24,457 bases of DNA from an uncultured Bacilli bacterium (GTDB lineage Bacteria > Bacillota_I > Bacilli_A > RF39 > UBA660), in the NCBI GenBank assembly GCA_934149465.1, contig CAKPEZ010000008.1, positions 1 through 24,457 of the forward strand, given 5' to 3'. Shown here one piece after another: positions 6,583 to 14,341 of this stretch (its first letter is position 1; the number at the start of each line of letters is the position of its first letter). The translations under genes were made by a program, and so were the position numbers. Below the pieces are notes generated by a model, which saw nothing but the letters and a program-made list of their open reading frames with translations, searched no databases and was not told the DNA's origin.

Positions 6583-8935
6583 AAAGTTTTTAAAAGACTA
6601 TATTGATATAGATGCTAGTACTAAAGATATTGCTGATAATATGACAAAGATAGGTAATGAGTATGATTCTATTACTAGTCTTGCTAGTGGGACTAATTTG
6701 GTAATAGGAAAGGTATTAGAATGTAATAGTCATCCTGATTCTGATCATTTGCATGTTTGTTTAGTTGATGTTGGCTTTGAGAAGTTAACTATTGTATGTG
6801 GTGCTCCTAATGTAGAAGCAGGTAAGAAAGTTATAGTAGCGCTTCCAAATGCTATTCTTCCTGATATTACTATTAAGAAAAGCGTTATAAGAGGAGTAGA
6901 ATCTAATGGAATGCTATGTTCTTTAGCAGAACTTGGTATGGATCATAAATATTTAAAAGAAGAAGATTTAAAGGGAATTCATCTTTTGGATGATGCTGCT
7001 CCTATTGGGGAGGATGCTTTAAAATATTTAGATCTTGATGATGAAATTATTGATTTTGAATTAACTTCTAATAGGGGAGATTTATTAAGTATTTTAGGAA
7101 TGGCTTATGAAGTTGGTGCTATTTATGATAAGAAAGTTAAAGATATAGATTTATCTTATGATGAAATAGATGATTCTATTTCTGGTAAGTTAGATCTAAA
7201 AGTTAATACTGATAGTTGTAAGTTATTCTTAGCTAAGAGAGTTAATAATGTTGTAATTAAGGAAAGTCCTTTATTTATTAAGAATAGACTTATGGCTTCT
7301 GGAATAAGACCTATTAATAATGTTGTTGATATTAGTAATTATGTTATGTTAGAAACAGGACAACCTCTTCATTTTTATGATGCTGATAGATTAGGTGATA
7401 CTTTAGAAGTAAGAATGGCAAATGATATGGAAAAGCTTACTACTTTAGATGGTGAAAAGAGAAGCTTATCTAATGAAGATATAGTAATTTCTAATGGAAA
7501 AGATGCAATTGGTTTAGCAGGAGTAATGGGAGGAATTAGTACTGAGATAGAAAATGATACTAAGAATATCATAATAGAATCAGCTATCTTTGATGCCGCT
7601 AAAATAAGATATACTTCTAAGAAAGTATTAAGAAGTGAAGCTAGTAATCGTTTTGAGAAAGGACTTGATCCTAAAAGAACGTATATGGCTTTAGATAGAG
7701 CATGTCATCTACTTAAGAAGTATGCATCAGGAAGTGTTCTTAAAGAAAAATTAGAATATAAGAATATTTCTTTAGATGATAAAGTTATTGATATTACTTT
7801 AGAAAAGATTAATCAAGTACTTGGACTTAATATTCCTTTAGAAGAAGTATTAAAAGTTTTTTCTAAATTAGGTTTTACTTATGAAGTAGATGGACATAAT
7901 ATTAAAGTAATAGTACCAAGTAGAAGAATAGATATTTCTATTAAAGAAGATTTAATTGAAGAAGTAGGTAGAATCTATGGAGTAGATAATATTTTAGGGA
8001 AAATGCCTATTACTAAGATAAAGGTAGGATCTTATAATAAAGATTATCGTTTATTAAGAGATAAACTTATATCTTTAGGATTTAATGAAACTATTACTTA
8101 TACTCTAATTAATGAAAAAGATTCTCATAAATTTACAAATGATACTTTTGAGGAAATTAAAGTATTAGAGCCAATGACTGAGGAAAGAACTACTTTAAGA
8201 CATAGTTTAATTCCATCTTTACTTAGTGTTTTTGAATATAATAAAGCTCGTAATATAAAAGATATTTCTTTATTTGAAATAGGTAAATCTTTTAGTAAAG
8301 TAGATGATAATTATTTAGAGAATTACTTAGTAAGTGGAATTATGAGTGGAAATTATTATTTTGATAATTATCATTATCAGGAAGCTAACTTCTATATTAT
8401 TAAAGGCGTTATTGAAGAGATTCTTCACTTCTTAGGACTTGATAATAGATATTCTTTTAGAAATGATAATTTGGTAAAAGAACTTCATCCATATCAAGCT
8501 TTAAATATTATTATAGATGGAAAAGAAGTAGGATATTTTGGTAAAATAAATCCTACTGTAACTAAAGATAATATCTATGTATTTGAGATTAATCTAGAAA
8601 AGATAATGAGTTATAGAGTATCTCCAATGAAATATAAAGAAATTAGTAAGTATCCTACTGTTTCTAAAGATTTAGCATTTATAGTATCTAAAGATGTAAC
8701 TGCTGATACTATTATGAAGACAATAAAAAAAGCAGGAGGAAAATTACTTAAAGATACTAAGTTATTTGATGTTTATGAAAACGAAGAAGTATATAAAGAT
8801 AAAAAGTCTTTAGCGTTTACTTTAACATTTGGAGATGATAATAAAACTCTTACAGAAGAAGAGGTATTAGTTATCTTTAATAAAATTATTGATAAAGTTG
8901 TTCTTGAAAATAATGCTGTTTTGCGAGATAATTAA
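6569..8935 (+). CDS. pheT: Phenylalanyl-tRNA synthetase beta subunit
   Basis: 788 residues, full length. N-terminal tRNA-binding OB domain (about 40-150; VIGKVLECNSHPDSDHLHVCLVDVG, VCGAPNV). The B3/B4 editing domain (about 205-385) has SNYVMLETGQPLHFYDADRL and GVMGGISTEI. The B5 domain lies in the 400-480 region, the catalytic-like core contains LRHSLIPSLLSVFEYNK, and a C-terminal ferredoxin-like anticodon-binding domain begins near YKEISKYPTVSKDLAFIV. AGGAAGGATG lies inside the pheS coding end and serves as ribosome binding site. All domains of the long bacterial PheT are present, including the editing module. Confidence 0.97.
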   Translation: MLLSRKFLKDYIDIDASTKDIADNMTKIGNEYDSITSLASGTNLVIGKVLECNSHPDSDHLHVCLVDVGFEKLTIVCGAPNVEAGKKVIVALPNAILPDITIKKSVIRGVESNGMLCSLAELGMDHKYLKEEDLKGIHLLDDAAPIGEDALKYLDLDDEIIDFELTSNRGDLLSILGMAYEVGAIYDKKVKDIDLSYDEIDDSISGKLDLKVNTDSCKLFLAKRVNNVVIKESPLFIKNRLMASGIRPINNVVDISNYVMLETGQPLHFYDADRLGDTLEVRMANDMEKLTTLDGEKRSLSNEDIVISNGKDAIGLAGVMGGISTEIENDTKNIIIESAIFDAAKIRYTSKKVLRSEASNRFEKGLDPKRTYMALDRACHLLKKYASGSVLKEKLEYKNISLDDKVIDITLEKINQVLGLNIPLEEVLKVFSKLGFTYEVDGHNIKVIVPSRRIDISIKEDLIEEVGRIYGVDNILGKMPITKIKVGSYNKDYRLLRDKLISLGFNETITYTLINEKDSHKFTNDTFEEIKVLEPMTEERTTLRHSLIPSLLSVFEYNKARNIKDISLFEIGKSFSKVDDNYLENYLVSGIMSGNYYFDNYHYQEANFYIIKGVIEEILHFLGLDNRYSFRNDNLVKELHPYQALNIIIDGKEVGYFGKINPTVTKDNIYVFEINLEKIMSYRVSPMKYKEISKYPTVSKDLAFIVSKDVTADTIMKTIKKAGGKLLKDTKLFDVYENEEVYKDKKSLAFTLTFGDDNKTLTEEEVLVIFNKIIDKVVLENNAVLRDN

Positions 8936-8955
8936 TAAGAAGGGAAGTGTATCTT

Positions 8956-9456
8956 ATGAATAACAGTGAAGAAAATAATGTAAAACCATATCATGCAACT
9001 TCTAATTTAAATGTTCTTCTTAGTAATCCGACTTTTCAGTCTGGTAATATGGTTGATAGTAATTTTAATAATAGTGCGGTTAATAATAGCATGGGTTCAA
9101 TGACTTATAATATGCCAAATGAAAGCACTAATAATCTTAATAATGAAGTAAAACAAAATCAGATGAATATTGTTACACCAAATAATATTCCAAATAACAT
9201 TCCTCCAAAAGAGAATGTGGTTAATGATAGTAATTTAGATGTAACAGAAAAAGCTTATCAAGAAGTAGAGCCAGATCCTGCTAGGACTATTAAAAATACT
9301 ACTTATATTTCTAATATGGCACCTATTAAAGAGGAGAAAAAAAAGACTTTTAAAGTCTCTAAAGATACGATTTCTATTATTGTAATGCTTTTAATTATCT
9401 TTATCTTTATAATGATTCTTCCTACTTTATCAAAGATTATTAGAGGAATTAGATAA
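8956..9456 (+). CDS. Asn-rich protein with C-terminal membrane anchor
   Basis: Start chosen at ATG 8956, because AAGAAGGGAAG is then about 11 bases upstream; an in-frame GTG at 8947 sits on top of that site. This gives 166 residues. The first ~110 are low-complexity and Asn/Ser/Met-rich (for example NFNNSAVNNSMGS, NNIPNNIPPKEN), probably disordered. A basic stretch (EEKKKTFKVSK) precedes one hydrophobic segment near the end (TISIIVMLLIIFIFIMIL), then a short basic tail, so it looks tail-anchored with the bulk cytosolic. It follows pheT by 20 bases. Family not recognised. Its last 27 bases overlap the convergent RNHCP gene. Confidence 0.7.
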   Translation: MNNSEENNVKPYHATSNLNVLLSNPTFQSGNMVDSNFNNSAVNNSMGSMTYNMPNESTNNLNNEVKQNQMNIVTPNNIPNNIPPKENVVNDSNLDVTEKAYQEVEPDPARTIKNTTYISNMAPIKEEKKKTFKVSKDTISIIVMLLIIFIFIMILPTLSKIIRGIR

Positions 9457-9741
9457 TTTAATTATAGTATCAAAGTCATCATCTGATGCCATAATATTTT
9501 TGTGGAGTTCTCCACATTTTAAACACTTATAAATTATTTTATAGGTGTTTTTATATTTTTCTATCCCAATAGGTTTTAGCATTCCTTGACAAGGATTACT
9601 TCTATCTCCTGGATTTATATCTAAGTGTTTAGAGTATAAACAATAGTTACAGTGATCTCTTGCTGTATAATCTAGTTTTTCTATTTTCTTATGACAATTT
9701 TCACAAATAAATTCTTCATCAATCATATTAAATCTTTTCAT
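9430..9741 (-). CDS. RNHCP domain zinc-ribbon protein
   Basis: 103 residues from the ATG at 9741. Upstream in-frame GTG codons belong to the AAGTGGTGAT ribosome binding site. Cys pairs CENC, CNYC and CLKC, together with ARDHCNYCLYSKHLDINPGDR, match the RNHCP family, named for its Arg-Asn-His-Cys-Pro motif (here RDHCNY), followed by the GDR...C.G.M.P pattern. The cysteines probably bind zinc. Function of the family is unknown to me. It is convergent with the tail-anchored gene and overlaps its end by 27 bases. It diverges from scpA across a compact shared promoter region. Confidence 0.85.
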   Translation of the reverse strand: MKRFNMIDEEFICENCHKKIEKLDYTARDHCNYCLYSKHLDINPGDRSNPCQGMLKPIGIEKYKNTYKIIYKCLKCGELHKNIMASDDDFDTIIKLSNSSNNL

Positions 9742-9766
9742 TAATAGTATCACCACTTTCTTATTT

Positions 9767-9775
9767 ATTGTAGCA
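9767..9775 (-). promoter_or_regulatory. Extended -10 promoter for the RNHCP gene
   Basis: On the minus strand the sequence reads TGCTACAAT, an extended -10 (TGnTACAAT), 25 bases before the start. No good -35 is seen, as is common with TGn promoters. Confidence 0.5.
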
Positions 9776-9790
9776 TATTTTCTTCTAATA

Positions 9791-9799
9791 TGATATAAT
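9791..9799 (+). promoter_or_regulatory. Extended -10 promoter for scpA-scpB-pdp
   Basis: TGATATAAT is a perfect extended -10, 27 bases before scpA. It lies back to back with the RNHCP promoter within 35 bases. The same TGATAT(A/C)(A/C)T form recurs at 13064 and 13434. Confidence 0.6.
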
Positions 9800-9826
9800 T
9801 TTAGTAGTAGAAATAGGTGATAAAAG

Positions 9827-10561
9827 ATGGATTATAGTATTAAAATAGATGAATTTGAGGGACCTTTAGATCTTCTTTTACACCTAATAAAAGAATCTAA
9901 TATTAATATTTGGGATATTAAGATAGAAGATATAACTAAGCAGTATTTAGATTATATTGAAAAGATGGAAGAGTTAAATATAGATATAGCGTCTTCTTAT
10001 TTAGTAATGGCAGCAGAACTTACTTTAATAAAGTCAAAATCTTTACTTCCAAAGCTTAATAATGGAGAAGATGCTATAGATGATGAAGAAGTTTCTAAGG
10101 ACAACTTAATTTATCGTTTAACTCAGTATCAGGCATATAAAGAAATGGCTGATAAGTTTAAACTCTTAGAAGAAGAAAGACAAAATATTATTGTAAAATC
10201 ACCAGAAAATATTAATATGTATGCTAGTGAAGTATCTTATTCTAATGATGGGAATATAGATGATCTATTAAGTGCGTTTAAAGCTTTTATTGAAAGAAGT
10301 AAACTATCTAAACCTCTTAATACGAAGATTACAACTAAGGAATATAGTGTTGATGAGAGAAATAATCAAATAAGAAATATCTTAAAAACAAAAAATAAAG
10401 TTCATTTTACAGAATTATTTGATATTCCTAGTAAAGACTATATAGTAGTAACTTTTTTATCAATATTAGACTTGGTTAAGAAAGAAGAAATATCTATAAA
10501 ACAGGAATACAATTTTGAAGATATATTATTAGAAGTTAGAAAGAAGGATCTAGATGAATAA
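9827..10561 (+). CDS. scpA: Segregation and condensation protein A
   Basis: 244 residues, the usual kleisin length. It opens with YSIKIDEFEGPLDLLLHLI and continues INIWDIKIEDITKQYLDYI, the highly conserved ScpA N-terminus that binds the SMC neck. ASSYLVMAAELTLIKSKSLLP follows, and a winged-helix C-terminal domain (about 165-240) has VTFLSILDLVKKEEISIKQ. ScpA bridges SMC heads and, with ScpB, forms the condensin that compacts and segregates the chromosome. AGGTGAT precedes the ATG. It overlaps scpB by 8 bases. Confidence 0.96.
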   Translation: MDYSIKIDEFEGPLDLLLHLIKESNINIWDIKIEDITKQYLDYIEKMEELNIDIASSYLVMAAELTLIKSKSLLPKLNNGEDAIDDEEVSKDNLIYRLTQYQAYKEMADKFKLLEEERQNIIVKSPENINMYASEVSYSNDGNIDDLLSAFKAFIERSKLSKPLNTKITTKEYSVDERNNQIRNILKTKNKVHFTELFDIPSKDYIVVTFLSILDLVKKEEISIKQEYNFEDILLEVRKKDLDE

Positions 10562-11123
10562 GCTTGGAATATTAGAAGGATTATTATATGTACAAGGGGA
10601 TGAAGGCTTATCTTTGCCTTTAATGATGGAGATATTAGAAGTAAGTGAAGAAGAAGCTCTTTTACTTGTAAAAGCTTTAAAAGAAAGATATCAAAGTGAA
10701 GAGTATGGTCTTAGGATTAATTTTTTAGGAAATACTTTTAAACTTAGTACTAAAGAAGAACATCGTTCATATTATAGTAAGTTAATTAGTAATCCTCTTT
10801 CTTTAAGTTTATCTAATTCAGCCTTAGAGACTTTAGCAATTATTGCTTATAATGAACCTATTACAAGGCTTAAGGTTGATGAGTTTAGAGGAGTAGATTC
10901 TAGTTATATAATAAGAAGATTGCTTGCTAAAGGTTTTATTAAAGAAGCAGGAAGAGCTGATATACCAGGAAGACCTATATTGTATAAGACTACTGATGAA
11001 TTTTTAGATTATTTTGGATTAGCTTCTAAAGATGATTTACCTAAAATAGAATATAAAGAAGAAAATCCTAATGATGAAGTAGATCTTTTTAAATCTAAAT
11101 ATATAGAAAAAGAGGAAGAATAA
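10554..11123 (+). CDS. scpB: Segregation and condensation protein B
   Basis: 189 residues, normal for ScpB. Two tandem winged-helix domains: LGILEGLLYVQGDEGLSL opens the first, and SALETLAIIAYNEPITRLKVDEFRGVDS is the ScpB signature, followed by RRLLAKGFIKEAGRADIPGRPILYKTTDEFLDYFGL. The C-terminus is acidic and probably disordered. It dimerises on ScpA to complete the SMC-ScpAB ring. AAGGATCTAG provides the ribosome binding site inside scpA. The stop is 2 bases before pdp. Confidence 0.96.
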   Translation: MNKLGILEGLLYVQGDEGLSLPLMMEILEVSEEEALLLVKALKERYQSEEYGLRINFLGNTFKLSTKEEHRSYYSKLISNPLSLSLSNSALETLAIIAYNEPITRLKVDEFRGVDSSYIIRRLLAKGFIKEAGRADIPGRPILYKTTDEFLDYFGLASKDDLPKIEYKEENPNDEVDLFKSKYIEKEEE

Positions 11124-11125
11124 AA

Positions 11126-12400
11126 ATGGATATAAAAAATATTATTAATAAAAAACGTTTAAAAAAAGAGTTAAGTGATGAAGAAATTAAGTTTGTTATC
11201 TCTGGATTTATGGATGGTAAGATTAAAGATTATCAGATGAGTGCGCTACTGATGGCAATTACTATTAATGATATGACTGATGATGAGGTATTATCTTTAA
11301 CTAAGTATATGTTAGATAGTGGTAAGAAAATAGATTTAAGCACTTTTACATTACCTTGTGTAGATAAACATTCAAGTGGGGGAATTGGTGATAAGACAAC
11401 CCTAATAATAGCGCCTATTGTATCTTCTTTAGGAGTTATAGTTCCTAAGATGAGTGGAAGGGGTCTTGGTTATACAGGAGGTACTATTGATAAATTAGAG
11501 TCAATTCCTGGATTTAAAGTTAAATTAACTGAGAAACAGTTTTTTAGAGAATTATCTAAATTAAATATGGCTGTAGTTAGTCAAACAGAAGATATTGCTA
11601 TAGCAGATAAAAAGATTTATGCTTTAAGAGATGTTACTGCTACATCAGCTAGTATTCCTTTAATCGCATCTTCTATTATGAGTAAGAAACTTGCTCTTGG
11701 TTCTAGTAAGATAGTAATAGATTTAAAAGTAGGAGAAGGCGCATTAATTAATAATCTTAATGATGGAAGAAGACTTGCTAATTTGATGATTAAGATAGGA
11801 AAAGCTTATAATAAAGAAGTTGTTTGTCTTCTTACTAATATGGATGTTCCTTTAGGCTATAATATTGGAAATAGCTTAGAAATAGAAGAAGTAATAGATG
11901 TATTACAAAATAAAAGTAATTCTAATTTAAGAGATTTATCTATTTCTTTAGCTTCTTTAATGGTAAGTCTTGGTAAGGGTATTTCTTTAGAAAATGCTAA
12001 AGATTTAGTAATAGATACTTTAGATAGTGGAAAAGCTTATAAGAAATTTTTGGATTTTGTTTCTTATCAAAAAGGTGATTTATCTCTTTTAAGAAAAGCT
12101 AAATATTCTTATCAAATAAAATCACCAATTAATGGCTTTGTTACCGAGATTAAAGCTTTAGAACTTGGAATGGTTTCTTTTATGCTTGGATCTGGTAGAA
12201 CTAATAAAGAAGATACTTTAGATTATGAAGCAGGAATAATCTTAAATAAGCAGATTAATGATTATGTTTCTACTAATGAAGTACTTGCTACTTTATATAG
12301 TAATAAAGAAATTCCTCATTTAGAAGATAAAGTATTAGAGGCATTTAGTATTACTAGTAAGAAATGTGATTATAACTTAATATTAGAATTAATTAAATAA
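11126..12400 (+). CDS. pdp: Pyrimidine-nucleoside (thymidine) phosphorylase
   Basis: 424 residues. Catalyses phosphorolysis of thymidine, deoxyuridine and uridine to base plus (deoxy)ribose 1-phosphate. KHSSGGIGDKTTL (81-93, phosphate loop) and SGRGLGYTGGTIDKLESIPG (110-129, the family signature) are intact, and the alpha/beta domain contains KVGEGALI. The C-terminal barrel-sandwich domain begins near SPINGFVTEIKALELG. Thymidine versus broad pyrimidine specificity cannot be settled from this; Bacillota enzymes are usually broad (Pdp). Its place at the end of the scpAB operon is unusual, since deo-type neighbours are absent. A strong terminator follows. Confidence 0.93.
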   Translation: MDIKNIINKKRLKKELSDEEIKFVISGFMDGKIKDYQMSALLMAITINDMTDDEVLSLTKYMLDSGKKIDLSTFTLPCVDKHSSGGIGDKTTLIIAPIVSSLGVIVPKMSGRGLGYTGGTIDKLESIPGFKVKLTEKQFFRELSKLNMAVVSQTEDIAIADKKIYALRDVTATSASIPLIASSIMSKKLALGSSKIVIDLKVGEGALINNLNDGRRLANLMIKIGKAYNKEVVCLLTNMDVPLGYNIGNSLEIEEVIDVLQNKSNSNLRDLSISLASLMVSLGKGISLENAKDLVIDTLDSGKAYKKFLDFVSYQKGDLSLLRKAKYSYQIKSPINGFVTEIKALELGMVSFMLGSGRTNKEDTLDYEAGIILNKQINDYVSTNEVLATLYSNKEIPHLEDKVLEAFSITSKKCDYNLILELIK

Positions 12401-12401
12401 T

Positions 12402-12443
12402 AAAAATTCTCTTTAACGAAAACTCTGGTTAAAGAGAATTTTT
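12402..12443. terminator. Bidirectional terminator between pdp and yigZ
   Basis: Perfect 16-bp stem: 12402-12417 (AAAAATTCTCTTTAAC) with 12428-12443 (GTTAAAGAGAATTTTT), 10-nt loop, T-runs on both strands. On the minus strand its first arm encodes the last codons (NSL and stop) of the yigZ-like gene. Confidence 0.9.
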
Positions 12444-13010
12444 TATTAATACTTCTTCTTTACTTATTAATTTTATATCATTTAGATTATCTAAAATATT
12501 AGGATTTATACTTTGAAAGGTGATTACTACTTGATCAAGATATTCTTTATTTAGAATAGTTTCATTTCTTAATAAATAAGATATTTGCTTAGTATTTGTA
12601 TAAGATGTTTCTATTTTATAAAGATATCCTTTAGATAGATTTACTATTTCACATTTTTTAAGACATTCTCTAATACTAGAAGCATATGCTCTTATAAGAC
12701 CACCTGCTCCAAGCTTTATTCCTCCAAAGTATCTAACCGTAATAGCAAGTATATTAGTTAAATCGTTTTTCTTTAAAACTTCTAGCATAGGGATACCTGC
12801 TGTTTTACTAGGTTCATTATCATCAGAAGCTTTAGAAGTATTAGGAAGAATATAACAGTAACAATAATGAGAAGCATCTTTCCAAGTAATTTTTACTTTT
12901 TCTAAATAAATACTTACTTCTTCTAGAGAAGTTATGTAATATAAATAGGTTATAAATCTAGAATTTCTTATAATTATTTCATTATTAGCGTTTTCTTTAA
13001 TTGTTTTCAT
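12429..13010 (-). CDS. YigZ/IMPACT family protein (UPF0029)
   Basis: 193 residues. The N-terminal IMPACT domain (about 15-120) carries NSRFITYLYYI, WKDASHYCYCYIL, SDDNEPSKTAGIPMLEVL and AITVRYFGGIKLGAGGLIRAY, which are diagnostic of the family. The C-terminal part (about 130-190) is the smaller ferredoxin-like DUF1949-type domain. The fold resembles ribosomal S5/EF-G domain IV and is thought to touch RNA or the translation machinery; no reaction is established. It starts at ATG 13010 after AGAAAGGAAA. A consensus-like promoter lies 21 bases upstream. It is monocistronic and converges on pdp. Confidence 0.93.
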   Translation of the reverse strand: MKTIKENANNEIIIRNSRFITYLYYITSLEEVSIYLEKVKITWKDASHYCYCYILPNTSKASDDNEPSKTAGIPMLEVLKKNDLTNILAITVRYFGGIKLGAGGLIRAYASSIRECLKKCEIVNLSKGYLYKIETSYTNTKQISYLLRNETILNKEYLDQVVITFQSINPNILDNLNDIKLISKEEVLIKNSL

Positions 13011-13030
13011 AGATTTTTCCTTTCTTAATA

Positions 13031-13059
13031 ATTGTACAATAGCTTTCTTGAAAATGCAA
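13031..13059 (-). promoter_or_regulatory. Sigma-A type promoter for yigZ
   Basis: Minus strand: TTGCAT (13059-13054), 17-base spacer, TACAAT (13036-13031). One of the better promoters in the window. Confidence 0.75.
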
Positions 13060-13063
13060 ATGA

Positions 13064-13072
13064 TGATATAAT
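13064..13072 (+). promoter_or_regulatory. Extended -10 promoter for the peptidase E remnant
   Basis: TGATATAAT, 53 bases before the start at 13126 and back to back with the yigZ promoter. Its presence suggests the truncated gene may still be transcribed. Confidence 0.5.
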
Positions 13073-13125
13073 AAGTATAAATATTAAGTTAAATTTAGTA
13101 AATAGATTAAAAGAATGGTGATAAG

Positions 13126-13377
13126 ATGAAGCTAATTTTAAGTTCTTGTGATTTTCTTAATGAAAAATCTAAAAAACGTATTTTAAATAATATAGATAAA
13201 TCTATAGAAAAAGTAAGAGTTTTATTTATTCCAAATAAATTATTTAATATTGATGATTTAGATAAATATTATCAAAGACTTGCGATTGATGGATTTACTA
13301 AAAAAGAAAATATTTTTATTTTTAATGAAAAAGATTCCCGTCCTTTTAATAATTTAGATATAGATTTAATTTGCTAG
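13126..13377 (+). pseudogene. Truncated peptidase E (S51, class I GATase-like) fragment
   Basis: 83 residues. MKLILSSCDFLNEKSKKRIL, VRVLFIPNKLF and the IDGFTKKENIFIF segment match the N-terminal Rossmann-like portion of peptidase E/S51 proteins (type 1 glutamine amidotransferase-like). The frame ends LDIDLIC-stop, at the strand that in full-length members leads into the GGNTF loop. The part with the nucleophile Ser elbow and catalytic His is absent, and none of the three forward frames downstream resumes the family sequence before the next gene. It keeps a promoter, the GGTGATAAGATG start context and a terminator, so a short expressed product cannot be excluded. Confidence 0.65.
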
Positions 13378-13378
13378 A

Positions 13379-13403
13379 GGATAAGTAATTCTTATCTTTT
13401 TTT
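13379..13403 (+). terminator. Terminator after the peptidase E fragment
   Basis: GATAAG (13380-13385) / CTTATC (13391-13396), 5-nt loop, then seven T's. Confidence 0.75.
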
Positions 13404-13414
13404 ATGGGAAAACT

Positions 13415-13442
13415 TTGTATTTAATGTTATACGTGATATACT
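13415..13442 (+). promoter_or_regulatory. Promoter for the 13458 gene and uvrC
   Basis: TTGTAT (13415-13420), 16-base spacer, TATACT (13437-13442) with an upstream TG (extended -10). The start codon is 16 bases downstream, giving a very short leader with GGTGAT. Confidence 0.65.
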
Positions 13443-13457
13443 AATAGTGGTGATAAG

Positions 13458-14330
13458 ATGGAAAGTTATAGATTTAAGAATAATGATTTATTTCATGGAA
13501 TAGGATTTAACTATTATACTTTAGAAAGTATTTTAAAATATGGAATATTATCTAAGAAAGAAGCAGTAAAGGAAAATATTCCTTTAGCTAAGAATTATGA
13601 TGGCTATAATATGGATGATACTATTTCTTTAGTAAATACTGCTTATACTAATATAGATGATCTTGGTAGCGCTTATCATGCTTTTATAGAAAATGGAATT
13701 TCTTTTCTTGTTGATAGAAAAATAGAATATATTTATGATAAGAATAAGCGTTATATTAATAGGCCTGATGAAGTACTTGTTTTAGATAAGATAGATACTA
13801 CTTGTTTAAAGAAAATTATAATACCAGAAAAAAATGCTTACTCATTAGTAGGAAGTACTAAGATTATTCCTAATACTTCTTATAACTATTTTAATATAAA
13901 AGATATTACTTTAAATTATGTTAATTTTATAGAAAAGAAAATTCCAGTTGACTTAGAGTATGTAAGTGAGTTATTATATGAATTAAAAACAACGGTGAAT
14001 GCGATTAGAGCAGAAGTAAAGAAAAGTAAATTTCCTAGTGAAAAAGATGATAAAGAAATAAGTGAAAAGATAAATAATTTCTTGTTTTATCAAAAGAATG
14101 TTAATGACTTAAGAGAGAGTAATTCTGATATTGATGATTTATTTAGTGATTTTGATGAAGTAAGAGATGAACTTAATGATTATTTAGGAGATTTATCTCA
14201 AAAATATGCTGATAGTTTAATAGGAAAGAATAATTCTACTATTTTAGATTATGTATCTTATGTAAATAGAAATACTCTTAATTTAGATATTTTATTATTA
14301 GAAGAAAGAAAAAGAAGAGAACTTAGATAG
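13458..14330 (+). CDS. Unrecognised protein with ADP-ribosyltransferase-like N-terminal pattern
   Basis: 290 residues, no confident family. Residues 10-35 read NDLFHGIGFNYYTLESILKYGI followed by LSKKEA, the HG(T/I)-x-SIL-x-GI pattern that opens ART-fold enzymes such as KptA, DarT/DUF4433 and related toxins. Around residues 75-112, AFIENGISFLVD and NRPDEVLVLDKI resemble the later core strands of such folds, and IIIPEKNAYSLVG follows. Residues ~165-260 are charged and helical (coiled-coil-like). There is no signal or membrane segment. Start context GGTGATAAGATG. The stop lies 11 bases before uvrC, so it is probably co-transcribed with it. An ART activity is only a hypothesis; the catalytic Glu/His set cannot be assigned by eye. 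Confidence 0.45.
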   Translation: MESYRFKNNDLFHGIGFNYYTLESILKYGILSKKEAVKENIPLAKNYDGYNMDDTISLVNTAYTNIDDLGSAYHAFIENGISFLVDRKIEYIYDKNKRYINRPDEVLVLDKIDTTCLKKIIIPEKNAYSLVGSTKIIPNTSYNYFNIKDITLNYVNFIEKKIPVDLEYVSELLYELKTTVNAIRAEVKKSKFPSEKDDKEISEKINNFLFYQKNVNDLRESNSDIDDLFSDFDEVRDELNDYLGDLSQKYADSLIGKNNSTILDYVSYVNRNTLNLDILLLEERKRRELR

Positions 14331-14341
14331 GAGGTGTTTTT

